A stretch of 64,000 nt of DNA from Combretum micranthum (lineage: Eukaryota > Streptophyta > Magnoliopsida > Myrtales > Combretaceae), in contig JAMXBD010001242.1 of assembly GCA_024138025.1 (NCBI GenBank), positions 1 to 64,000 of the forward strand, in the 5' to 3' direction. The position numbers and the translations under genes were made by a program. Positions 48,050-58,649 of this stretch are shown here, one piece after another (position 1 is the stretch's first letter; every line of letters starts with the position of its first letter). A model generated the notes under the pieces. It was not told the origin of the DNA and made no database searches. It saw only the letters and a program-made list of their open reading frames with translations.

Positions 48050-48440
48050 ACGTACGCCGGCACCTGGGAATTCAACGCCGCCGGCTTAGAGGCAGCGTTG
48101 GATTCAAATTTCTTAAGGCTGGATGAAAGCCGCCGGCTTTCGCTGGAAAAGTCAGCCGGCGTTCATTCTGTCATATTGTACGCTGGCAGCGGAAATTAAG
48201 GCCGCCAGCGTATGTGTCAAAGCTGCCCGCGTATCTAGGTAAGCGGACGGTCTAGACCTCTCTGGACGTTTTTGAAATTTTGGTTTTGGATTCTACGTCG
48301 GCTCAAGGTCACCGGCGTAGGATGTAAAGGCTGACGGCGTACCCTTGAATATTGCCAGCGCTGGCAGTGTTGATTTTTAGAGTATTGAGCACCGACCCAA
48401 AGCCGCCGGCTTTGGCTGCCGGCCTATCCCCTGTGCTTTT
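48050..48440 (+). repeat. GC-rich GCCGCCGGC repeat patch in C2
   Basis: About ten irregularly spaced copies of self-complementary words such as GCCGCCGGC, GCCGGCGT and CGCTGGCAGC, which can pair with one another over long distance. Equivalent, more diverged patches lie at 18,790-19,065 (C1) and 22,300-22,470 (E), in the same place between leader donor and mini-exon. Confidence 0.7.
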
Positions 48441-49383
48441 GAAATTTAAAAACTTTTTCAAAATTTTTCGAAGTTTGTTATTTGAGCAATTAAGCAGTTA
48501 TTAAGCGATTTGAGTTATAATAGGACCTTTAAATGCTTATTTATGACTTTGTATTCAATTATTTGGATTTCTTTGATTAATTGTGATATATAGAGATAAT
48601 ATGTGTATAATTGTGAGAATGAGATCTAAACTTGTTGATTTATTGATAATTGTGATATTTCTATTTCAGTTAAGGATTCTTCGATTAATTCTTCACCGAG
48701 ATCCTAGTTATATACTAACGGGTTCAGGTACGCAATGACTTGTTTGATGCTTGCTAGGAATAGGCATTCCTAATCTGACTTAAATGGAATCGGCTTAATA
48801 TTTGAATGATTTGTATGTCTATTACGCTGTTTAATCTGGTCTGAGGAGTAGCAAACCTATCATGATGCAATGACATGTTAGCTAGGCGCTTAACCAAGTC
48901 ATGATGCAATGACTTTACTATGATGCAATGGCACGCTATGATGCAATAGCGATTCTTTTGGTTAAGTGGGTAGCCGATAGGGGGGAATAGTATCTGAGTA
49001 ACGTTTGCTTAAACTTAGGGGGAAATACCATGATTTAGTTCAAAGTTTATGGGAACTTGTGAACTAGGCTCATGTTATGGACTGAGTTTAAGTAGAGTCG
49101 GGCAACGGCTTTTAAACCCTAAATGAAGCTATTATTCTCATGAAATAGATATAGGAAATATAAGTATTTGGAATGCTTATATCAACCCCCTGAGCAGCTG
49201 CTGTTACTCAGGATCCCTGAATTCCCGAAGCGTGACCGGGGTTTGAATACCCTCTTGTTGATTGGTGAAAGAAAATGTAATAAAGATAACCACTTGTTCT
49301 ATGATGCATTACATCAATTTGATGACTTGTTTTTGCATTGGTTATTGTGTACTGGGCCTCTGGTTCACTTTTGCTGCCTTGCA

Positions 49384-49461
49384 GGTATTGGAGACGAGTA
49401 TTATGATGACTTGGGCTATGGGTCCGATTTCGAGAGATTCCTGGATGAGTGGGATGAATAG
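49384..49461 (+). other. Candidate coding mini-exon in C2 (acidic C-terminal tail)
   Basis: Acceptor CTTTTGCTGCCTTGCAG ends at 49384. The frame opens GIGDEYYDDLGYGS and closes DFERFLDEWDE-stop (TAG 49459-49461). Compared with C1, the start (GI-D), the central Gly-Tyr and the F..FLD.W end agree, while many bases differ. Same splice phase as the family-A mini-exons. Confidence 0.5.
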
Positions 49462-50472
49462 GATCCGATTACCCTAGGCTTTTTGGAAGACTCTTTGCTA
49501 AGGAAAAGTTATGTGTAGAAGGCTTGTTAGTTAAGCTAATTTTTGTAATGACCTTAAGATCCTTTAGGATTCTCATGTTTTGAGAAAACATGTAATTTTT
49601 GTAGTGTCATGTATTGGCATTAAACGATGTTTATATAATGTAAATGTATGTATAGATTGCTTTTGTTAGCAATCTTGTTTTGTTTAAAAGTTCGTTACAA
49701 AGTTTAGTGATTTTGATCAAACAATTTTCATAAACTGTTAGTTTTAGGACAACCTTACATATAATGTGAAAACGTTATATGTGGTTGGGGATTCGGTACT
49801 CCAAGTCTTGGGATTTAGAGGATCGGGTCTTTACAGTATAGATTAATGAAAATCATAAATATTAGTTGATATAATCAAATTAACTAAAGTTACATACTTA
49901 AAATAAGATCAAGACAATCAAAATGAAAATAAGTATAAATGTATACGCTTTAACTAAAAAGTAGAGTAATGAACTTAAATTAAGTTTAATCACTAATACT
50001 TGATGAAATAAACATAAAACAAGGAATCGAACTTGAAATAATACTTAAGAATACAAAACAAGAAAGATAGATACAATTGTGATACCTTTCGGACCCTTAA
50101 TGTAACATAAGGAAAAATATACAAAATGATTAGTTTAACCTAACAATTAAAAACTATATTCGATAAGTTTTCCAATGACTACTCATATGCTAAAATCTAA
50201 GTTAAAACGAATATAATATGCCTAATTTAAGATTTCGTGATTTAACTCGATATTTGAAAACATTTAAAATACTTCTCTTAAGAAAACTAAGATTATATGA
50301 ACTTTATAGTTTAACTTACGAAGCGTAGCCTTTACAAGCTTCAAAATGACTAATTATGTGTTAAGGTTAGATTAAGAAATGCTAAAACTCAAGTTTAAGA
50401 TACAAAGACACAATAGGTTTCTTTATATGAATAAGAGTATAGTAATGGGGTATCTGTTATCTCGATTCTCAG

Positions 50473-50536
50473 GGGATACAGATCTGTCTTCAAGTGTTCG
50501 TGTAGGCTTCTATGACCATTAAGCCAGGATAAACAG
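50473..50536 (+). other. Candidate mini-exon in D2, 16-codon frame
   Basis: Acceptor CTCGATTCTCAG ends at 50472; donor AAACAG|GTGAGTATA at 50537. The frame reads GDTDLSSSVRVGFYDH with stop TAA (50520-50522). It starts GD and ends FYDH, one residue longer than the A/E version. The ACTTGTGCTTGTAGG motif follows 33 nt downstream of the donor, as in other families. Confidence 0.45.
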
Positions 50537-51146
50537 GTGAGTATATTCCGATGACCTTCATATCTACTTGTGCTTGTAGGTTTAGAGAATGATATTTTGT
50601 TAATATAAATTAAATGATTCAAGTATGGGGTTGGGAAATTTACGCTTGTGGTTGCTCGTGTTTGTTATCTGTGTTGAAAATATTATATATTATTCTGAAC
50701 GTTAAGTATTGAGTGTTGTTTAATCATTTTGATCTTTGCGAGTGTCTGATAATTGTCTGATCGCTAGATAAATGGACTTAATGACTATTGGCGTGATAAT
50801 CATAATATTGATCATGCATTGCACGATTGCATGTAGAAGGCCATCACCACTACACTTTGACTCGGATGGGCCACACTGTCCCGTGAGGAAGGTAAACATG
50901 GAGGATCGAAGTGGTATATGCCCAGTGTGTACCATGGGCCTTGTTCTAGGGGAATGGGAACTAAGTCGTCCTGGGGAGACGGCCCAACTCCTAGGATCGC
51001 GCCGGGTCATTGTTAAGGATATCTTGCTTCAATGGGATGTTGTTATATGTATATTATTTTCTATATATGAAAAACTCCTTGAATAAATTTGATTTCCGAA
51101 GTATTAGCGGTCCGGGTGCTGATGTGTGGATGTACCCCAACCCCGG

Positions 51147-51202
51147 ATTCGGAGGGCATAAATCCGAATATATATATATGGTTACCGGTTGGCCATATAT
51201 AT
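51147..51202 (+). ncRNA. Conserved hairpin pair in D2
   Basis: ATTCGGA (51147-51153) pairs with TCCGAAT (51163-51169) around GGGCATAAA; ATATATGG pairs with CCATATAT (ending about 51202) around TTACCGGTTGG. Relative to A1, a stem base pair has swapped on both sides, strong for a paired element given that D2 belongs to a different LTR family. Confidence 0.55.
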
Positions 51203-53746
51203 TTGTTCATTTGATTGTCTGCATTGCATATGCTTGTTTAATAACTTGTTTGCTTTTTCTTGAACGGTATGGAGCGAGGGTATACTTCACTCAGCTAGTT
51301 GTAGCTGACTCCCCAATAGTTTGCTTTTACAGGTAAGTTGAATACATGGATGGGATAGGATTTGAGTGCAGAGCGTGACAAAAATCAAGTTGTACAAGAC
51401 TGATAGGAGATTGAGAATTTGATAGGTTAAACCTAGTTGAGAGAATAAACATGAAAATATAGTCTTTTTCTTAACTTAAACCTAGTTGATATTTTGTGTT
51501 AAACCTAGGTTTACCTTATCTTGTCATTTAGTAGGATATCTGATTCTCTGCAGTCTTGTGATTTGTGGAAGTTTCGATATCCAATAAATTATTTTCATAT
51601 AAATTTATATGTATAATACAATGAGAGGATAATTAATTAGAGTCTTGTAAACTCTGACTTGCAAGGCGATCCTCATGTTACAGGTGCACACGTAGTATAG
51701 CGATTTAGGGCAATCGTACTAGGCCCCACATAGGGTCACGACAGATTTAACGTTTTGTAGCTTTGATTTTTGTTTATGCCTTAGATCTTGTTATTGAAGT
51801 TGTTATTTTTATTATTCCTTATGATTTATGCATATGTTCACCACTCACATAACTATTGTAGTGATTCTTGCATGTATAACTAGATCTAGTTTTTTAGGTT
51901 CATACATGCATTAGACTTTGTTTTATGTTCATGAGCAACTTGTAATAGCATGATGATGGTAAGAAAGTTATAGGAAACTCAAGATCTATTTTATTTTCAA
52001 CCAAAATAATTTTTTAAAATTCGGATGAAAATGGAATCATATTTAGAAAATTATTTTCAACTTCAAAATGTGTATTTTTCATTTAAAATGAAGGGCTTAG
52101 GGTATAGATAACATAAAAGAAGAATTTTGATGAGTAAAGTTTAGATCAGGAGTTTATAGCTTACTACCATGCAATTGTTTTATGTTTATGTTCATATTAA
52201 GTATAGATCTTAGTTTTGAACTCAAACAAAATTATGAAATTCGTATTTTGGCAAGACCCCTATTTAAAACCCACTTTCCAAGTGTCAAAATGTAATTTTT
52301 ACTTAAGATAATGAAGGCTTAATATACATATATCATCAAGACTTCTTTTTACAAGAATCAAAAGTGATTTTCAAAACTTATTTTCAAAATAAAAATTCAA
52401 TTTTCGGATTTTGGCCAAGGCATATTTTAAAAACATGTTTTTCAACTCAAAAATAAAGTTTTTATTTATGAAATGAAAAGCTCTTAGGATAGGCTATGTA
52501 AGGAATGGATTTTCATAAGTATAGATAGGTTTTATCAAAAGATATGACCAAAAATGAATTTTGTAAATTCGGATCCCAACCAAGACTAATTTTGAAAACC
52601 CACATATCAACTCAAAAACTCATATTTTATGTGAAAAATTAAGGGTATAGGTAATAGGTATCATTAAGTGGTGATTTTTACAAGTTGAAATGAGTTTGGA
52701 TATGAGTAATGTGTAAAACAAAAGTAGAATCAAGATGGAAAATTTTGAGTTAGTAATCAATTTATGAAATTCGTAATTTTGAATGAAGGCCATAAGAACA
52801 CCTATTATCCAAGCTCAAAATGAAAGTTTTATGTAATGAGTGGAGTCCTTAAGTAATAGGTACCATAAGGTCTTAAGTTTTAATGCATTAAACAAGTTTT
52901 TCCCAAAGGAATCATTCAAAAAGTGGATTTTCTAAAATTCGGATTTTGAGTAAATCATATTGGAAAGCATATTGGCAAAGTGTAAAATACAAATTTTTGT
53001 GTAAGAATGAAGTCCTTAGTGGTTATGTATGATTGAGCCCTAATTTTCTAAATATCAAATGATTTTTACTTAAAGGAATCACTCAAAAACCAATTTTTAC
53101 CAAATTCGGATTTTGGAATCACCCTACTTGAAAACATGTTTAAAAAGTGTAAAATGGAAATTTTTATGTAGAAATGAAGGTCATAAGTAATATATAAATA
53201 AAGACTCAATTTTAACAAAAATAATTATATTTTCTTAAGTAACAAATCCGAAACAAATGGAAATGATCAAAGTTAGAAAACTAGATTTTCATAAGTAGTT
53301 GTTATTATGGTCTTGCAAATAAAAAGTTATAAAATTTCCTTTTAGCAAAAATCATCAAGATCATGCATACATTAAGCTCATCTCATGTCATTCATGTTAG
53401 GAAATCACTCATATTGCATGTATAGCTAATTTATATAGTAGGAACATTACAAACATTTACAAAACTATTTTTCGGAATCAGAAACCGTTACTGATCAGAT
53501 CTGATCCTCTCTGTTTCGAGACCTAAATGTTTTCAAAACTTAAAAATAATATTAGAATTAGATAGATCTTTTGAAGTAGATAGAAATCGATATAATTTGC
53601 AAGATTCCAAGTTAAAATGACCAAGTTATGGCCATTTTAAGTTGGAATTCCCGCTTAGGACGAGAATTACGAATTTGATAGTTCGTATTAAATCATTTGG
53701 ATTAGTTTGAGTCGAAACACTTATTAAAGTATTTTTTCCTTTTTAG

Positions 53747-53816
53747 GTGATCCCGAATTCGACGATTTCCTACCACCGAATTATTATTACTAGAAGACCG
53801 GTGATCTAATGGCTAA
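53747..53816 (+). other. Candidate mini-exon in A8, 15-codon frame
   Basis: Acceptor ATTTTTTCCTTTTTAG ends at 53746, a near-ideal polypyrimidine tract; donor GGCTAA|GTGAGTTTTC at 53817. The frame reads GDPEFDDFLPPNYYY with stop TAG (53791-53793). TTGTGCTTGTAGTTAGTTGC follows about 30 nt after the donor. Confidence 0.5.
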
Positions 53817-54627
53817 GTGAGTTTTCTCCTTGTTTTGTTACCTTGATTGTGCTTGTAGTTAGTTGCATTAGAATTATAGGAACAAGATAAAAATTGATAT
53901 GAATGGGGATAGGATATATGATGAGGCTGTGATGAATGTATGCCAAAGAATACTAACGCATATCGAAACCACAATTTGATTGGATAACTGCACTGTTCAT
54001 ATTATTTCTGTTATGTGTATGATATTGGTTGGTCACTCTAAAGAATGTATGAATATTTTGACCTGAGCAAAAATTAAATTGGTCATGCATCGCATCGGAC
54101 ATATTGCATTTGGTAGCGTGCTTGTCACGCCCCAATGGATACCCTAAACGTGACAGTCCGCCACACTCAATATTAAAGCTTAAGTATGACAACCTTAGTC
54201 ATTCCCAAAAGCTTTTATATTAAGTGTAAGGCGTACTTTCACAACTTTAGAGGACCATATATGGAATTATGAAGCTTAAGGCGGTATAAAAACACATTAA
54301 GAAAAGAGGATTCACAATAAATATTCATTCATAGCACAGACTTTACAAACATAGGGACAATTCCCTTGATTACTAATCTATTATATGGATATTTGCATGT
54401 TAATACTAATGCTACATTTATCTAAGTTTCTATTATCCAAAAGAGATTACCTATCCACAGGGTCCTCGTGGCCTTAACCATAAGTAAGGAAACTGCAAAA
54501 GATATCTATCGAGGTATAAGCTAATAGGCTTAGCGAGAACTATTTCCATAAATTACTTCTTGTAACAAGATTCAAACAAGTTGATTTAATCAAACAAATG
54601 TAATGCACAAGCATGTGGGCAAACAAG

Positions 54628-54677
54628 CATATAGTTTTCCGGGAACTATATGTTGAATGGATTTGCGCCCTCCATTC
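54628..54677 (-). ncRNA. Conserved hairpin pair in A5
   Basis: GAATGGA (54655-54661) pairs with TCCATTC (54671-54677); CATATAGTT (54628-54636) pairs with AACTATATG (54644-54652). Stems identical to A1, with the loop bases GGGCG(C/T)AAA and CCCGGAA kept. Confidence 0.55.
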
Positions 54678-55167
54678 GGGGTTTGGTGATACATAACCTC
54701 AATTCAAGTAGTTTAAGTTAAAAAGTTTTCATGCTCTCGAGCACTCATTGCCAAGCATTCCGAATCTACTTGATTGACCTGCTTTCGGATCTTCCGCCAG
54801 GCATTTTCCTTAAGCCACCAAGCAATCGCTTTCTGATCATCCGCCAAGTGTTGCTTTCGACATGAGCTTACTATCCTTCTCACCCAAGGACAATAACCCA
54901 AAATGCAATGTGACTCACTTCGTGGTATGCATGATTTCAATTATTAATAATGTCATAGCATAATTATTATTGGGTTTAAGGCGATCAAAGAATTTCATAC
55001 AAATCAACGGTTATACTAAAACAAGCATTTAAAACAATTCCGGCTCCGATATTCTTAAAATTCTTTCAAAGAATTATTTTACATATATATTGATTTATCT
55101 TTTCCTAATTCTAATGCAACTAATTTACAAGCACAACAAGTATAGCTTTTAATGGAAATAAACTCAC

Positions 55168-55265
55168 GATGCCATGTCGTCTATTCCTCTAAGCAGATGA
55201 GTCGTTCACACACTCCACTTAATCGTAATAATCCTCGGGGTAAAGGAATCCTTCCTCGGGGTCAC
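55168..55265 (-). other. Candidate mini-exon in A5, 15-codon frame
   Basis: Acceptor TATTTTCTTTGGCTAG ends at 55266; donor GGCATC|GTGAGTTT follows 55168. The frame reads GDPEEGFLYPEDYYD with stop TAA (55221-55219). The most regular copy of the family and a good query. Codons of the DYYD end differ silently from A3 (GAT TAT TAC GAT against GAT TAC TAC GAT). Confidence 0.55.
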
Positions 55266-58200
55266 CTAGCCAAAGAAAATACCCATAATAAGTATTTCTT
55301 GATGATTTTCTTGAATTTTGACAAAACAATATCAAAAGAACGTTAAAGTTCGTATAAACGAATGTTCCAACTTAAAATGGCCATAACTTGGTCATTTTAA
55401 CTCGGAATCGCGTATATATATACCGATCTCTACCTACTCGAAAAGATCTACCCATTTCCAAAATTATATTCAACAAACAAGGCCATATAGGCTCCGAAAA
55501 AGTGGCGACAATATTTACTACGGATTTTCTAACACAAAACAACTTCGGTTCAAGAAATCAAAATTTGTTTGATAAATATTTAGTTATCTATATAGTTGAA
55601 AAAAAAAATTCTCTTTTGATGACTACTTAGCTCATATTCATTCATGCTCAAGTGTTTTGTTGTCCATTTATTTTTCCCAAGAAAATCATGTCGGTTTTGG
55701 AGTTGTTTTGGGAAAATATAGTTTACAAAAATTCCATGTTGGTAAACTTCTTGAAATGATTATGTTGTTTCTTTTTATTTACGAAAATGTTTTATATTAG
55801 CTTATCTATACATATATCTAAGCAACTTTTTGGAATAAATTTTGAAGTTTTCTATACTAATACTAATTTGGAGTTTTTAGAAAATACACTATTATTCCTA
55901 TTTATTTTTCTTGTACAATCTTCTTTGTCTATTTGTTTTGCAAAATCTTTGCTTGAAATTTCTCATTCTTTTCTCATGCTTCATAGAAATCATTCATTCA
56001 TAAAAGTTTATTTTCTTGGTAAAAACAAAGTGAATCAATATGTGTCTTAAGAAACCTTTTTCTAAAATTTTTGTGGTTTCTTCTTGTAACTTGAAAAGAA
56101 ATAATTTTATTTTTGTTTTCAAACCATAGATTTTCTTTGCCTATTTGTTTGTAAAGGTCTTTGCTTGAAAATTCCTTAGCCATCTTGTTTATCTTTTTAT
56201 AAAAAGAACCATTTTTGTATCAATAAATATTTTCTTTTGAAAAACAAAGTGGAATAAAGGTTTAAGTAGCTTTTTAAGTAAAAATAGTTTCTAAAATTAT
56301 AGTGAGTTCTTTTTGCAACTTAAAAAGGAATGAGTTTTTTTTGTTATCTTATAGATTTTATACTTTACATAAACTTATTTCTAAGTGATAAAACTCCCTC
56401 TTTTGTTTAATTATCTTTAGAAATTAAAATTTTTGGACAACAATCTAAATGAACATGATTATGAGATTAATAATAAACAAAACAATATAAAACATAAATA
56501 ATAAAGTCAAGTATTGGAGCCTTAGCTTTTTCAAGGCTCCCGGGACTAAGAAATAAACTAGTCCCAAAATAAAATAAAATGAAAGAAAGAAAAACTTGTT
56601 TTGACTTGATGAGGACAAGTCTAAGACTAGAGACTAGTCTTAAAAACAACTTGAAATAAATAAATTGCAATAAATAAATAAATTGCTTTACATGAAATAA
56701 ATAAATTGCAAGTGAGCTTATATGCTCTAAAGATTATGTATATACATACATATATATAGATAATAATATAATTAACAATAATAAAACAAAATAACAATAT
56801 AACATAAATGGGTTGGCATGAACAAGAACAATACATGAACATAATGTAGCTTCCATAACTTGTAGTCTTTGGAAACTCACATTATGGTCATGCAAAGTTA
56901 CATGACATGAAGAAGAAGAAAGAAATATAAAGTGGTTACCTAAAGAAGACTTTGATATGGTTATGTGGTTATGGGTTTTGGTTTGTTGGTAGAAGTTGTT
57001 GTAGAATTATTTTGAGAGAGTTTTGGGATGGTATTTTGTGAGAGTTTTGAGAGAAAAATTTGAGAGAGTTTTTGCATGAATTTGTGGGTAGTGAATGTGT
57101 GAAAGAAGTGAAAGAGGAGGAGGGTATTTATAGGAAATTGAGGAGTGATTTTTGAGTGATTAAAATAAAAGAAAAATTGAAACAAATTGAGGATGTAGAG
57201 AGGAGGGGGGGGGGGGCGCCGGCCACTTTGATTGTAGAGGGGAGTGATTTTTTTTTTTTTGACTTTTTGTAAAGTGAAAAATGTAATGTGTAAAGTAGAT
57301 GTGAAATAAAGTTAGGAAAGGTAAAAAGTTAAGTTTATAGGTTATGTAGAGTGTAAGAATAGGTGTAAGAAAAAATAGAGATAAAGAATAGTGTAGAATA
57401 GTAATGAATAGTGTAATGTAAAGTAGATATGACTAATAAAGTACGGATAGTAAGAAAATACGCGTATAATAGCTATATCTGTTATTTTTACTTATTAAAA
57501 AATTACGAAACTGATATTTTTGGAAAACTTATATTTTTACGAGTTCAACGATGTATTCGGAATATTTTTACTATTCCAGGCTTCCGGATATGTTATTCGA
57601 GAACTATGTCCGATCGGGTTCGAAGGATACCCGAATTTCGTGAAACTGAAATTTTTATAAAACCTATGGTTATTACGAGCTATTCTAGCTAATTATTCCA
57701 ACTTCGTTTTCTAGGGCCAAAGAAAACAGCAATGTATATCTAATCGGTTACGGTAAACTAGGGTTTTGTTGACCTTTAGGGTTCCGTTTGACTTCCGATT
57801 TAGGGTTTTATGCTAAACCGACTCCGAAAATTTGGGGGTTTATAGTGCTGCTCCTACGCAGGTCGATCGGTATGGTCGAGGACTCATTTGGATAATGAGA
57901 CCCGGTATCAAAGCTCATTCATAGGGAACTAAGGCGCACGGGGATGCATTCCATGTGTGAGCCTAGCCGAGTTGGGTACTATAAGGCAAGGGCTTGGGGA
58001 CTAGCAGCGGTCGTGTAGACTTCAATACCATCCCTAACCTAAGATACGAAGGGCGTAAATCCATTCTGTGTGTGGGTTCCGGATACCCATACATAATTGT
58101 TTGCTCACGTGTTTGTTCATGCATAGCATATGGTTGATTATAACTTGCTTGTTATGGTATGGAATTAAGGGAATTCTCACTAAGCTAGTGTAGCTTATAC

Positions 58201-58649
58201 CCCAATAGTTGTTTAAATGAACAGGTTATCTCAAGTACGCTAAGTGGGGACCGTGATGGTTGGAGCCGAGAATGATTTTGGGATTCCGGCAAGGAATAAG
58301 AATGATTGAAGTTATCAGCTAGTTTTATGATTTGCCTTGTAATAGTTTTATGAAGTGGAATCTTTTGATGAATGTAATTGAAGTTTAATGATTTGTATTT
58401 TGAAGTATAGTGATTCGTATATGAAGTATAGTGATTTGTATATGAAGTATAGTAAATTGTATTTCCTTTACATCGTTACTCAAGCTATATCAACGTAAAA
58501 TGTATTACTCCGATGAGTCTCCTCCATGTGTTAGACGCCTTGTACATAGTATGGAAGCCTTCGCGTGACTAAGGTGGTCATTCTTAGGCTTTAATATTGT
58601 GTACGGTGGACTGCCACGTTTAGGATACCCTTTAGGGTGTGACAGCATT

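Larger units (their letters stand above)
47065..49835 (+). mobile_element. C2: family-C solo LTR, 2.77 kb, TSD GTATA
   Basis: Starts TGAAATGGCC, ends GGGTCTTTACA, with perfect TSD GTATA at 47060-47064 and 49836-49840. Leader rich in TTCTTC, donor GACAAG|GTATAT at 47620, strongly GC-rich patch 48,050-48,440 (GCCGCCGGC words, standing out in AT-rich surroundings), four ATGATGCAATGAC repeats (48861-48951), CCTGAG/CTCAGG hairpin (49189-49212), TGTACTGGGCCTCTGG block, acceptor TTGCTGCCTTGCAG and mini-exon at 49385. Inserted in D2. Confidence 0.92.
44498..51743 (+). mobile_element. D2: complete B/D-family LTR (~4.5 kb) split by C2
   Basis: Starts TGTAACACCCTGAATTATAC, ends CCCCACATAGGGTCACGACA; TSD GATCT (44493-44497) and GATTT (51744-51748), 4 of 5 bases. 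Removing C2 leaves about 4.47 kb. It links the D-type start (as D1) and the B-type end (as B1, B2), showing they are one family. TATA box 45157-45164, CT-rich leader, 5S-like module 46117-46165, mini-exon 50473-50536, ATTCGGA/TCCGAAT hairpin 51147-51169, ATATATGG/CCATATAT hairpin, TCAGCTA/TAGCTGA hairpin about 51292-51309, acceptor TTGCTTTTACAG at 51332. Inserted in A8. Confidence 0.82.
54123..57844 (-). mobile_element. A5: family-A solo LTR, 3.72 kb, TSD GTGCT
   Basis: The plus strand reads TGTCACGCCCC...GGGGGTTTATA (terminal CA mutated to TA), with perfect TSD GTGCT at 54118-54122 and 57845-57849. TATA box 57132-57125 (minus), GGCGCCGG block next to a G run about 57206-57226, donor TTTAG|GTAACC at 56940/56939, mini-exon 55265-55168, hairpins 54628-54677, acceptor TTTTGCAG near 54494. 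Nearly collinear with A1. Inserted in A8. Confidence 0.92.
38550..58644 (+). mobile_element. A8: large family-A-like solo LTR (~5.0 kb) split by A4, D2 and A5
   Basis: Starts TGTAAGCCCGAAAAATTTC, ends TTTAGGGTGTGACA, with a perfect TSD GCATT at 38545-38549 and 58645-58649, which shows that fragments 38550-40264, 44341-44492, 51749-54117 and 57850-58644 are one 5.0-kb unit. U3 and CT-rich leader occupy 38550-40264; donor-like ATAG|GTGATA at 40261 adjoins the A4 insertion. Mini-exon 53747-53816, CATGCAT word 54083, hairpins 58045-58090, TAAGCTA/TAGCTTA hairpin 58183-58199, acceptor AAATGAACAG at 58223, then the GTACGGTGGACTGCCACG terminal block. Inserted in B2. Confidence 0.85.

Noticed and set aside
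50720..51336. Overlapping 96-108 codon ORFs on both strands
   Set aside because: They lie across the conserved hairpins of D2 and are not kept open in other families.
51361..51380. GAGCGTGACA as an LTR end at 51380
   Set aside because: No matching TSD; homology to B-family ends continues to 51743, where GATTT matches GATCT before 44498.
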